Source: Lachnospiraceae bacterium (GTDB taxonomy: Bacteria > Bacillota > Clostridia > Lachnospirales > Lachnospiraceae). Taken from it: a DNA stretch of 64,000 nt. The notes under the pieces are model-generated. The model was given only the letters and a program-made list of their open reading frames with translations, was not told where the DNA came from and ran no database searches. The translations under genes were made by a program, and so were the position numbers. Positions 57,101 through 64,000 of the stretch are shown here, one piece after another (within the stretch, counting starts at the first letter, position 1; each line of letters opens with the position of its first letter). The DNA lies in NCBI GenBank assembly GCA_017480195.1, contig JAFVBE010000035.1:30320-94319 (forward strand), in the 5' to 3' direction.

Positions 57101-58558
57101 AGCCTTCTTCCTTGATGCCTCTGCCACAGCAAGGTTAAGTCTTGCCTCGGTTATAAGCTTCTCGTGGTATTCTCTGTCAAGCTTTGCCGTGGCAATATCT
57201 TTATTTAACTCTGATTTTTTTTCTTTTATCTCTTCAAGCTTTTTGTCAATTAATAATTTGATGTTATATACATATGTAAATATCTGCTCATCGTCATAAG
57301 CTGTTCCTGCCTTCAACAGCTTTATAAAGGAATCACATTCATCATATTTTTTCTTGTCGTCAAGATATAAGATATAATCATTTATACTGCGTTTTAAATT
57401 ATAGTCATGCTCTGTCGCAGAGGTCTTTTTCTTCACAGCATCAATCTTTTTACCTATATCCTGTGCCTCAATCTTTAGCTCATCAAGTCTTCTCTTATCC
57501 CTTGACACCTTAAGACATTCTATACGCTCACGCTGCTTGTGTTTTTGCTCGTATTTTCTGTCTCTTTCTTCCTCAAGCACACGCATATGCTCCTCGTTAT
57601 CCTTAGCATACTGCTCGCCTGTCACATAAATATCCGCAAGTGTCTTCGACAGATTATCCTGTTCTTCATAGAGATTCATAAATGAAGCAACCTTGTCACT
57701 TAACACTTCTATCAGCTCTATCTGATAATCGTAATTCGATATATCCTTTTTCTTCTTAGCAAGGGTTGTAAGCTCACCCTTTATATCCATAAGAAGCTTC
57801 GCCATGGATTCATTCTGAGAATCATCTCTATTAGTCTTTACCATAAATGCCTTCTCGATAATCTCTTCGATTAATAAATCCTCAACAACCTTTCTTGTGG
57901 TTTTATAATTATTCTCAAAAAATGTTCTTACATGTCCTTCTGTCTTATTTATTCCCCTTATTATCTCCCACTGACTCTCATGAATGCCATATCCGCTTAT
58001 AAATCTCTGGTATTCGCCCTTCCTGTCAAATACTACAACTTTAAGGCTCATGTCATTAGAGCCGAGTTCCTTAAGATAATTTTTAAGTCCGGAGTAGGAT
58101 ATCCTCTCGCCGTTCTTTACAAGCGGAAGATTGATAATATCATTCTTGTTATACTCCCTGTAAAATATAATATAGTTAAAATATTCTATCGAGCATACAT
58201 CCTTAGAAGCATTTTCTTCTGATTCTGAATCCTTAGCCTTCCTTGCACAGAATCCTGTCGTCATATATCTGTAGCCTTCTTCATCATATGGTTCGTCTAA
58301 CTTCCATTCTACAAGTGAATGAATGACTGTATTGCCATTGCCCGAGCGGAAAAGCTTCTCTATCGGCTGTTTCTCATCGAGGGTGGAATTAGGCAGCATA
58401 TTCTGGAGCAGCAAAAGCATAAGCACACTCTTACCACCGCCGTTTGCAAGGTCATATATCGTATTCTTACCATACATTCTCATGGTAAAATCATCATATG
58501 CCTGACTGCCGAAATTATATTTTACATTATTTACTCTAATCCTGTTAATATTAGGCAT
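54155..58558 (-). CDS. JetC/MukB-like SMC ATPase
   Basis: This 1467-residue SMC-like protein has an N-terminal ATPase half with Walker A LANGGGKSVLMLLLL, two long coiled-coil stretches around a globular hinge-like insert (about residues 650-750), and a C-terminal ATPase half with a signature-like VGSTGQSQGIYIQ and Walker B KTIFIDNPFGAAKD. The residue after the Walker B Asp is Asn, where most SMC proteins have the catalytic Glu. The start at 58558 (MPNINRIRVNNVKYNFG) has GGAGGAGAAAAGG upstream and overlaps the JetB-like stop by 8 nt. The next gene is a radical SAM protein, not JetD. Confidence 0.88.
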   Translation of the reverse strand: MPNINRIRVNNVKYNFGSQAYDDFTMRMYGKNTIYDLANGGGKSVLMLLLLQNMLPNSTLDEKQPIEKLFRSGNGNTVIHSLVEWKLDEPYDEEGYRYMTTGFCARKAKDSESEENASKDVCSIEYFNYIIFYREYNKNDIINLPLVKNGERISYSGLKNYLKELGSNDMSLKVVVFDRKGEYQRFISGYGIHESQWEIIRGINKTEGHVRTFFENNYKTTRKVVEDLLIEEIIEKAFMVKTNRDDSQNESMAKLLMDIKGELTTLAKKKKDISNYDYQIELIEVLSDKVASFMNLYEEQDNLSKTLADIYVTGEQYAKDNEEHMRVLEEERDRKYEQKHKQRERIECLKVSRDKRRLDELKIEAQDIGKKIDAVKKKTSATEHDYNLKRSINDYILYLDDKKKYDECDSFIKLLKAGTAYDDEQIFTYVYNIKLLIDKKLEEIKEKKSELNKDIATAKLDREYHEKLITEARLNLAVAEASRKKADEDIVTLSERLSAVRMSMNNLSFVGNDEQIKNCEEEMAAVKSKLDLLKKTSVEAKEKLNDEQGRLLKLENEKEETDKIIASIRENEQEIKEAIEKLENIKSVYAADDEGKLFDVISDRISSCILELADIKNNIKKCEKRKNELKDKRLISPSKSVKKLMEYIETRHGISAMFGMDYLSALDSNTQEEILDINPLLPYGVVLKEFDVIKDDPNIHNIDTDDETVYVYDMSELSKKAVYIGEGAVAVHADKDFFLNDDTADRLIRKEDEKEKELRLSLEVKEKILGAYREDREFVIKITESDMLEAKVRLENTVSRADELQKQISECEKLIKSYRLNIENAEKEITEKQGYYEELTSDINKLYTANEISKIIDAQEKNKEKAVFDESRLGEEINALVSEKSSEKVDVALLETKLNSYEKQEQELLDEWEDNYKDYYNIDREYEILPNDYEELKTLFMTAHTSFDDDKKAVEDKKLLMETLKTSMQRSLNIIADRDIDIKDIERIAEEEDLYTIEEDVINTYKDSIEELKLQTRNYEQELITKNSEIDRLNGSIDYAIENIRAAFGEFVEEESSLSEITATLADGEKVLVRLDNEAKEADKELKRYTKEQGYMLEIYKDVKRIITTNDIDTKNAVLITSDKEGLREIFEDALIKYDKNNKSLDRAKNELLRFKGNTAAALDKLNMYEMAGTIRDDVNIPSSYPLARELNENLKSIIDFIRLEKDRVEKSLSDMENIKANFEEQCLQRCLDVRTELDKLPKLSRIVSEGETIQVVDLSIPYVKEEFLRQKMSDYIEKVVEEADSYDNDSARMKYIRSSLTLKKLFGVIVTDMNAIKLILYKRERIKEQSRYLKYEEAVGSTGQSQGIYIQFLVAIINYIAGMYQMQSDAVHTKTIFIDNPFGAAKDVYIWEPIFELLKANKVQLIVPARGVTPAITGRFDVNYILGQQMSDKTQLTVVTDYVSKVEQEEVEYRDLEYEQVSFDFI

Positions 58559-59264
58559 CCTTTTCTCCTCCGAGTACGCTGTATATCCTGCCCTTTTCAT
58601 CCTCAAAATAATTAGTTACAATGGCTCTTAATCTGTCTGTCGGATAGTATCTGTCCGATACTGCAACGAATAATTTCTGCTCAACCAAGAAATTAAATGT
58701 AAGCTTTATGTAGCCCATACGCGATGCCCGCGAGGCTCTGTTTTTCTCCGTATCATCAGAGGTCACAGTCGGAAGCTCGTCCCACAAAAGTGCAATAGCC
58801 TTGAAGCTTTCCTCATATACCTCGTCCATCGAATATATGGATAAGTCCTTCGTAAAGCTCATCAGATAATCATTTACAGAAGTAAGTATGTCCTCTGCTT
58901 TCACGAACTCCCTGACCTGATAGGAAGCTGAGTCCTGATAAAAGGCAAGAAGTGCATTATACATTATAAAGTACACTACATATAATTCCTTATTCACCTT
59001 AAGACCTAATATGCGTTTCATATCGTCATTCGTATATCCGAATATCTTGTTACCCTCTCCTGCCGTCAGATAGATGGCTTCATTGTATTCATAGATACTA
59101 AGATTAAGTTTTTTTACAAGCCTTGTTGTGATGTCATATACCGCCGAATTAGAATAATACTCCTCATACAAATCTCTGGTTTCGGAGCTTGAACGGGATA
59201 TCTCTTTACCTGTGATAAGTGCGGAATATATATCCAATGCTTTCTCAAGACTTCTGTCATCCAT
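58551..59264 (-). CDS. JetB/MukE-like protein (DUF6063-type)
   Basis: This 237-residue protein is mostly helical with a C-terminal winged-helix-like end (KLTFNFLVEQKLFVAVSD). Its size and position between the kleisin-like and SMC-like genes fit the MukE/JetB subunit. Its ATG shares one base with the TAA of the JetA-like gene and its own stop overlaps the JetC-like start by 8 nt, so the three are translationally coupled. Confidence 0.82.
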   Translation of the reverse strand: MDDRSLEKALDIYSALITGKEISRSSSETRDLYEEYYSNSAVYDITTRLVKKLNLSIYEYNEAIYLTAGEGNKIFGYTNDDMKRILGLKVNKELYVVYFIMYNALLAFYQDSASYQVREFVKAEDILTSVNDYLMSFTKDLSIYSMDEVYEESFKAIALLWDELPTVTSDDTEKNRASRASRMGYIKLTFNFLVEQKLFVAVSDRYYPTDRLRAIVTNYFEDEKGRIYSVLGGEKDA

Positions 59265-60799
59265 TATCCCATTCTCCTTTCAAAATTCATATCCGTAACG
59301 AGAGCATTATACTCATCTATCTCAAATTCTTCTCCAAATTCTATCATGAATTCCATATTCTTAAACTTCTCTTTATCCGTATCTGCCATGTATTCTATAA
59401 CGATTTCTTCCAGTAAGGTCTCCTGCTTTTCAAGCATCTTCGGCATACTGTAGCTTCGCTTACCCGCAAGGTGTACAAGAAAAGCATATAAGTCCCTGTT
59501 CGCATAAACTTCCTTACCGAACTTTATCTCTAATATTCCATTATATTCCTTGAGATTAAGATGTCCCCATTTGCTAAGCTGGTCTAAAAGCTCATAGAAA
59601 AGCTTTGCAAAATTCATACCGATTTTCTTATCTAATATCTCATCCTCATAAGCAAAATCAAAATCAAGATTTTTCTTATCGACCTTCTCGCCCTTCATAC
59701 CGTCATCACTTCTTAGTGAAAGCATATTGTCGATGGAATTTACGGAAAATGTCTTATTTAATCTTGGCGCAAAAAGAGGCATAAGTATATAGGACATATC
59801 CGCCGGAGCATCCCTCTTGATAAGCTTATTTAAGCTCTCATTAAAATCAAATATCGGTCTTAATTTCTTAAGCTTGGCACTGCTTATAATCTTATCCGCA
59901 GTCTGTGAAAGCTCCACTGTCTCAGCCATAAGTCTGCTGTGGTTGTCTATCGTGCGTTTTAATTCAATCTCTAAATTATTAATATCTTCGAAAGCCTTTG
60001 ATGACCTTGTCTCATCTTCCTTTAAATCCTGTCCGGCTTTTTCTATCGCCTTATCTACAAGGGCTTTATTCTTAGCAAACAACTTCTGTTCATCCTCAAA
60101 CCACTTGGCTATGGTATCCATATATTCTTCGTATGCCTTTTCGCCCTCGAATATATCCATAGACAGAAGCTTAAGTACATCTTCCTTTTGCTCACTTATC
60201 TGCCTTACCTGTGAATTAATTCTTTTGACAACATCTATACCGCCCTTAAAATTATTCGATACAATCATCTTCTCAAGTAAAAGCTGCGATATATTGATTT
60301 TACTTTCGTCCTTTATCTCCTTTGTATCAAGATAGAATTCTATCGCATCAGAGGTTATCGTATAGAGTACATTGCCGTTATCAATCCTGCTGTCTATAAA
60401 CTTCACTCTGGCAATACGAGTCTTCTTCTCCTCAGGGTCAAAGAACTTGAATTCAAAGGCCCGTCCGTCATTTTTAAGCTTGTCAAATATGTATAGAATT
60501 AGCACATTTTCTTCTTCCTCTTCCGCATCTAAGTCAAAGTCTCTCCGAAGAAGCTCTCGCATAAAGGCTTCGTATTCCTCGTAGGTAATATCTCTCTCAT
60601 TGAAATTATTCTCGTTTATAAAAAATCTTAATGTGGCAAGCGTGATGTATCCCATATCAAGATATGAATACCTGCCGTCCTTATATTGCGAAAAGGTGGT
60701 CTCATTCAATACAAAAAATGGATAATATTTCTTGAGATTCTGCATTCTTGCATTATTGTCTGAAATTATATCATTTATCATTAAGTGCTTTAATGCCAT
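59264..60799 (-). CDS. JetA/MukF-like kleisin subunit (DUF5716-type)
   Basis: This 511-residue protein has N-terminal helices with winged-helix character, a central coiled coil (residues ~215-300), and a C-terminal helical region. It opens the three-gene unit in the order MukF-like, MukE-like, MukB-like, which is the Wadjet/MksFEB order. The assignment rests mainly on context and length plus recalled similarity to the Lachnospiraceae JetA-family (DUF5716) proteins. Confidence 0.82.
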   Translation of the reverse strand: MALKHLMINDIISDNNARMQNLKKYYPFFVLNETTFSQYKDGRYSYLDMGYITLATLRFFINENNFNERDITYEEYEAFMRELLRRDFDLDAEEEEENVLILYIFDKLKNDGRAFEFKFFDPEEKKTRIARVKFIDSRIDNGNVLYTITSDAIEFYLDTKEIKDESKINISQLLLEKMIVSNNFKGGIDVVKRINSQVRQISEQKEDVLKLLSMDIFEGEKAYEEYMDTIAKWFEDEQKLFAKNKALVDKAIEKAGQDLKEDETRSSKAFEDINNLEIELKRTIDNHSRLMAETVELSQTADKIISSAKLKKLRPIFDFNESLNKLIKRDAPADMSYILMPLFAPRLNKTFSVNSIDNMLSLRSDDGMKGEKVDKKNLDFDFAYEDEILDKKIGMNFAKLFYELLDQLSKWGHLNLKEYNGILEIKFGKEVYANRDLYAFLVHLAGKRSYSMPKMLEKQETLLEEIVIEYMADTDKEKFKNMEFMIEFGEEFEIDEYNALVTDMNFERRMG

Positions 60800-60919
60800 A
60801 GCCTTCCTCTTCGCTAATAAAATATTGTTATCTTCTTACCAAAAAAAATAGTACCGCAAATATATATTTTAATACAAGATAATGTGGATTACAAGAGGAA
60901 ACATCAGATATATGCCCTT

Positions 60920-60944
60920 GGGGGACGGGGGTTAGGGGCGAAAA
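60920..60944 (+). repeat. G-rich 24-nt repeat, copy 2
   Basis: The segment GGGGGACGGGGGTTAGGGG followed by CGAAAA matches the copies at 38420 and 63977. It lies in the 160-bp gap between the JetA-like start and the next minus-strand gene. Confidence 0.8.
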
Positions 60945-60960
60945 TGTTTTTCTTACAATT

Positions 60961-61584
60961 TTAAATTATATTAATTTCTTTTAAATCATATTTCTCCTGT
61001 ATTAATTCTATTAACTCATTATGATTCTCATATAATTCTTCTGATATGAATACATTACCACTATATTCCTGCAAAAAGTTCTCTGCCTTTTTATCATCAA
61101 TAGGAAATCCATATAAATGATTCTTTATTTGAGAATTATTTGCTTTATCCTCTGCCTTAGGTATATAGTCTAATATATTAATAAACAGACAAATTTCTTT
61201 TTTATTGCCGAAAGAATATTTAGTTTTTATTTCTTCAATTCCATACATTGAAATATATATTGTCTTCGATAGGTATATAGCAGAAATTTTATTGAGTGGA
61301 ATTACATACCTCTTAAAATTGCAATTATAATATAAATCATCATCAATAATTTTATATCCGCTCTTTAAGCCTCTGATAACTATAAATACCCAAAGACAAA
61401 TTGCAGAAAAAAAATATATAATTACCAAGATAAATAATGCCCTGTCTTTAAATAAAATCGATACAAATAATAATGCAACAATAATAAAACACATTAAAAT
61501 CCTCATAATTTTGAGCTTTGATATGCGTTCTTTTATATAACCTGTATCTTGGGATGTATGCCATCCGAAATACTTTTTTATCAT
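60961..61584 (-). CDS. Membrane protein of unknown function (PH-like)
   Basis: This 207-residue protein has two adjacent helices near the N-terminus (residues ~30-70) and a cytoplasmic domain with a strand-rich pattern (YYNCNFKRYVIPLNKISAIY). The layout resembles YcxB/PH-like membrane proteins of Firmicutes. It is a single-gene unit. The tail is basic and helical. Confidence 0.7.
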   Translation of the reverse strand: MIKKYFGWHTSQDTGYIKERISKLKIMRILMCFIIVALLFVSILFKDRALFILVIIYFFSAICLWVFIVIRGLKSGYKIIDDDLYYNCNFKRYVIPLNKISAIYLSKTIYISMYGIEEIKTKYSFGNKKEICLFINILDYIPKAEDKANNSQIKNHLYGFPIDDKKAENFLQEYSGNVFISEELYENHNELIELIQEKYDLKEINII

Positions 61585-61742
61585 TTTATGCTCCTAACAT
61601 ATTTTATCTTTATATTCTGAAAATATAATCTAAGCCATATTCCTTTCACTGTAATCATAGCATATATTACCTTTTTATCAAATAATTTATTTTCATATAA
61701 TGTTCTTCCCATATTTATATCCTTTATTTTTAAACAAGTTCC

Positions 61743-61771
61743 TTGCTATAGCTTACATAATAAGTTATACT
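61743..61771 (+). promoter_or_regulatory. Promoter of the aquaporin gene
   Basis: TTGCTA (61743-61748) and TATACT (61766-61771) are 17 bp apart, 41 bp upstream of the aquaporin start, which has TAAGGAGG behind it. Confidence 0.8.
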
Positions 61772-61812
61772 GAAATGGTAAATAAACATTTATCAATTTT
61801 AAGGAGGTATTT

Positions 61813-62517
61813 ATGAAAAAATACATTGCAGAATTTATAGGAACCTTATCATTAGTATTTTTAGGCTGTGGAACAGCTATGCTTGTGGGCTGCGATGCAG
61901 TATTAGGCTCAGGCTATCTGCTGACTGCACTTGCATTTGGACTTACTATCGTAGGTATGGCGTATTGTGTGGGTAACATATCAGGCTGCCATATCAATCC
62001 GGCAGTATCACTCGGCTGTCTAATAAGCGGTCGAATGAGTGGTAAGGATTTTATAGGCTATGTTATAGCACAGTGTCTTGGAGCCTTCGCAGGTTCAGGC
62101 TTACTTGCACTTATCTTCAATTTAGGAAATGTAACCGATATGACAGGCGGATATGGTACAAACGGCCTCGGTGGTGTGAATGACAGCATAGCTGCCGGTT
62201 TACTTGTAGAATGTATCTTAACATTCTTCTTCGTATTAGTTATACTTGGTGTTACCTCACCAAAGCAGAATCATGGTTCCTTCGGCGGTTTAATCATCGG
62301 CTTAACCTTGGTTTTAATTCACATCTTAGGTATCGGGCTTACAGGAACTTCTGTTAATCCTGCAAGAAGTCTCGGTCCTGCTATCGTAGCAGCAATCGAC
62401 GGAAACTCTGATCCTATATCGGTTGTATGGGTATTTATCGTGGCTCCGCTTGTAGGCGGTGCACTCGCAGCTATCGTATATAAGGCACTTGAGAAGGATA
62501 GCACAGAAAAAGAATAG
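61813..62517 (+). CDS. Aquaporin / MIP-family channel (AqpZ-like)
   Basis: This 234-residue membrane channel has six helices and two intact NPA boxes (GCHINPAVSLG and GTSVNPARSLGPA). The Arg after the second NPA is present. The overall pattern is that of water channels rather than glycerol facilitators, which carry Asp after the second NPAR. It opens with MKKYIAEFIGTLSLVFLGCG. It is transcribed alone from a clear promoter and ends at a strong terminator. Confidence 0.93.
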   Translation: MKKYIAEFIGTLSLVFLGCGTAMLVGCDAVLGSGYLLTALAFGLTIVGMAYCVGNISGCHINPAVSLGCLISGRMSGKDFIGYVIAQCLGAFAGSGLLALIFNLGNVTDMTGGYGTNGLGGVNDSIAAGLLVECILTFFFVLVILGVTSPKQNHGSFGGLIIGLTLVLIHILGIGLTGTSVNPARSLGPAIVAAIDGNSDPISVVWVFIVAPLVGGALAAIVYKALEKDSTEKE

Positions 62518-62546
62518 GAAGATATATTTTATCTATACTTATTAAA

Positions 62547-62591
62547 AATCCCCTTTTATCAAATATTTATTATATATGGTAAAAGGGGATT
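62547..62591 (+). terminator. Rho-independent terminator of the aquaporin gene
   Basis: AATCCCCTTTTATCA (62547-62561) pairs with TGGTAAAAGGGGATT (62577-62591), one mismatch, with a T-rich tail. Confidence 0.88.
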
Positions 62592-62832
62592 AATTTATGC
62601 CTCTATGGATGAGAGGAGGAGCAAAAATAACTCAATCACCAAATTCTTTCTATGCATAATCTTACACTTCATTTGTATAATTAAATGCATAATGAATCCG
62701 AATAATCTGTTAGTAAGCTTTAAAATAGCATCTTAATGGAATGAAATGTTTTTATTGCATTAAAGTAAATATTATTCTATAATTATAAATAGCTTTTAAT
62801 GTTATGTTGTTTAAAATTATAAAACAAATGTA
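62592..62832. other. AT-rich gap without a recognised gene
   Basis: This is the first part of the roughly 450-bp gap between the aquaporin and the Abi gene. It holds only short AT-rich frames and a weak CCTCT/AGAGG hairpin near 62600. The rest of the gap is the promoter and leader RNA described separately. Confidence 0.6.
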
Positions 62833-62861
62833 TTGACACTATGAGTATTTTCTGCTAATAT
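62833..62861 (+). promoter_or_regulatory. Consensus promoter of the AbiF-like locus
   Basis: TTGACA (62833-62838) and TAATAT (62856-62861) are separated by exactly 17 bp. Transcription would start near 62868, about 50 nt before the leader hairpins and about 97 nt before the Abi start codon. Confidence 0.85.
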
Positions 62862-62867
62862 ATACGA

Positions 62868-62947
62868 AGTTTAGAAATAATTCTTATTTATTTTGCATAT
62901 ATTATTATGGAGCGAACTCCGGTGTCCTTCGGGCCCGGGGTCTTTTT
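62868..62947 (+). ncRNA. Structured leader RNA of the AbiF-like gene (abiF-motif candidate)
   Basis: The predicted transcript has an AT-rich 5' part and then a compact GC-rich block at 62910-62941. The block can fold as GGAG(CGAA)CTCC followed by GGTGTCC(TTC)GGGCCC, or as one 11-bp stem (62916-62941, one bulge, two G-U pairs). It ends in CTTTTT at 62942-62947, which would make it a terminator, so most transcripts may stop before the Abi gene. A conserved structured RNA called the abiF motif has been described upstream of such genes; I match it from memory by position and fold, not by alignment. The 5' end is inferred from the promoter. Confidence 0.65.
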
Positions 62948-62964
62948 ATGTAAGGAGAATAAAA

Positions 62965-63903
62965 ATGTCCGATAAAGTCTTTAAAAATCACAATGAATTA
63001 ATTGATTTATTAATCAGCCGCGGTGTTGATATAAATACTCCTGAAGCAAAAAGCTTTGCCAAAAAAAGATTACAGCATGAAGGATATTATAATCTTATTA
63101 ATGGATATAAAAATTTATTTTTGAAAGACCCATTAAAAGACGATTACAAAGAAGGTACTACTATTAACGAAATATATTCATTATTTATATTTGATCAAAG
63201 CCTTAGAGAGATTTTTTTAAGACATATCCTTAAGGTTGAACGAAATATCAAATGTCTTATTGCATATGAATTTCCTCAAAAATACGGACACGACAACTAT
63301 CTATTATATAATAATTTTGACACGAACAAAAAAGATGCAAATAAAAATATAATCTCATTACTTTCAGATATTCAGCACCAAATTGCAGCAAGAAGTTCCG
63401 ATCCAAGTATTAGTCATTACCTAAACAACTATGGTTATATTCCCTTATGGGTATTAAATAATATTTTATCATTCGGTCAGATCAGTAAATTTTATTTTAA
63501 TATGAAACAAAAAGACCGTCAAAATATTTCTAAAACATTTAAGATTATGGATAGCGAACTTGAAACACTCCTTAAATATCTGACATCTATTCGAAACTGT
63601 TGCGCACATAATAATAGATTATATTGTTTTCGTTCGCATGATGTAATGATTGACACTAAATATCATACAGCACTAAACATCCAAAAAACTGATGAATTTA
63701 TATATGGCAAACGTGATCTTTTTGCTGCAGTAATTGCTTTAAAAGTATTATTACCACCTAGTGAATTTAAACGATTTATAGACGATATTAAAGATGCAAT
63801 AAAAACTATAACCAGTGAATTAAAAGTATTAACAATTGATGAAATCTTATCAAATATGGGCTTTCCTGCTAACTGGACAAGTATTCGTTCAATGAAAAAA
63901 TAG
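62965..63903 (+). CDS. Abi_2/AbiF-family HEPN abortive-infection protein
   Basis: This 312-residue protein is recognisable as Abi_2 (AbiD/AbiF) by KKRLQHEGYYNLINGYKNLF, IFDQSLREIFLRHILKVER and the C-terminal HEPN motif TSIRNCCAHNNRLY. The HEPN catalytic pair is R210 and H215 (RxxxxH), as in RNA-cleaving HEPN toxins and Cas13. The start at 62965 has TAAGGAG upstream, after the leader hairpin and T-run. A longer frame from 62893 would run through the leader RNA and is not credible. It probably acts as a phage-triggered or growth-arresting RNase held in check by the leader RNA, which is inference. No other toxin-antitoxin partner is adjacent. Confidence 0.92.
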   Translation: MSDKVFKNHNELIDLLISRGVDINTPEAKSFAKKRLQHEGYYNLINGYKNLFLKDPLKDDYKEGTTINEIYSLFIFDQSLREIFLRHILKVERNIKCLIAYEFPQKYGHDNYLLYNNFDTNKKDANKNIISLLSDIQHQIAARSSDPSISHYLNNYGYIPLWVLNNILSFGQISKFYFNMKQKDRQNISKTFKIMDSELETLLKYLTSIRNCCAHNNRLYCFRSHDVMIDTKYHTALNIQKTDEFIYGKRDLFAAVIALKVLLPPSEFKRFIDDIKDAIKTITSELKVLTIDEILSNMGFPANWTSIRSMKK

Positions 63904-63916
63904 TATTTAAAATCAA

Positions 63917-63953
63917 AATAACCCACCACAGATTATTTCTGTAGTGGGTTATT
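63917..63953 (+). terminator. Rho-independent terminator of the AbiF-like gene
   Basis: A 15-bp stem (63917-63931 with 63939-63953, one G-U) follows the stop codon at 63903 and ends in a short T-rich stretch. Confidence 0.9.
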
Positions 63954-63976
63954 TATCCTACTTCGAAGGTGCCTCT

Positions 63977-64000
63977 GGGGACGGGGGTTATGGGGGAAAA
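63977..64000 (+). repeat. G-rich 24-nt repeat, copy 3 (at window end)
   Basis: GGGGACGGGGGTTATGGGGG followed by AAAA matches the other two copies except near its 3' end, and is preceded by GGTGCCTCT. It may continue beyond the window. Confidence 0.75.

Noticed and set aside
56598-57299. 233-residue Ser/Phe-rich open frame on the + strand
   Set aside because: It is antisense to the coiled coil of the SMC-like protein; Glu/Lys-rich coiled coils give long Ser/Phe-rich antisense frames.
54155-60799. Calling the locus a complete Wadjet system
   Set aside because: No JetD-like nuclease gene is present on either side within the window.
62893-62964. Upstream extension of the AbiF-like protein through the leader
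   Set aside because: The extension would translate the GC-rich hairpin and T-run, and the ATG at 62965 has a much better ribosome binding site.

Overview
The window looks like chromosome of a low-GC Gram-positive gut-type Clostridia, most likely a Lachnospiraceae. The reasons are the AT-rich sequence, strong AGGAGG-type ribosome binding sites, Gram-positive families (YkpA-type ABC-F, YesL, YqeG, GPDPase_memb, a sortase-anchored surface protein) and a JetABC-like SMC locus of a type I associate with this family. The genus call is inference. Most of the window is core chromosome, with a few accessory or unusual loci.

Layout. 1-3.8 kb: the 3' part of a membrane-anchored protein gene, an ABC-F ATPase, and a lone tyrosine integrase with arm-type repeats upstream. 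3.8-8.1 kb: a carbohydrate ABC importer (binding protein, two permeases) and a YesL-like protein. 8.2-13.9 kb: a two-component system followed by an FtsX-type ABC exporter. 14.2-17.5 kb: an orphan type IV pilin-like protein convergent with a large sortase-anchored surface protein. 17.7-28 kb, reading leftward: polysaccharide deacetylase, folC, an HD hydrolase, folP, folB-folK, ppx and ppk1, then a purine permease. 28-38.4 kb: several lineage-specific unknowns, yqeG, uvrC and a membrane MutS-like ATPase. 38.5-46.4 kb, reading leftward: pheS, pheT, queA, a membrane glycerophosphodiesterase and aroA. 46.5-51.8 kb, reading leftward: MoxR, DUF58, transglutaminase and a membrane protein. 52-54.1 kb: malic enzyme and an SPL-like radical SAM protein. 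54.2-60.8 kb: a JetA-JetB-JetC SMC complex without JetD. 61-64 kb: an aquaporin and an Abi_2/AbiF-family HEPN protein with its own promoter and a compact structured leader RNA.

Three things stand out. (1) A 188-195 bp intergenic element occurs three times (23.0, 41.7 and 51.8 kb). Its ~136-nt core is nearly identical between copies. The core is closed by long outer stems whose sequences differ completely from copy to copy but still pair (23 of 23 in copy 2). This points to an unrecognised structured RNA or a hairpin-targeting mobile element. (2) The AbiF-like gene has a consensus promoter, a leader RNA with two hairpins and a T-run before the start codon, and an intact HEPN RxxxxH motif. (3) The JetABC locus lacks the JetD nuclease and has Asn after the Walker B Asp, so it may not be a standard Wadjet system. 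A fourth, weaker candidate is a leader upstream of a small lipoprotein gene in which an anti-Shine-Dalgarno strand has two alternative partners.

No tRNA, rRNA, CRISPR array or complete mobile element was seen. All family assignments come from recognising sequence motifs; no database search was run.
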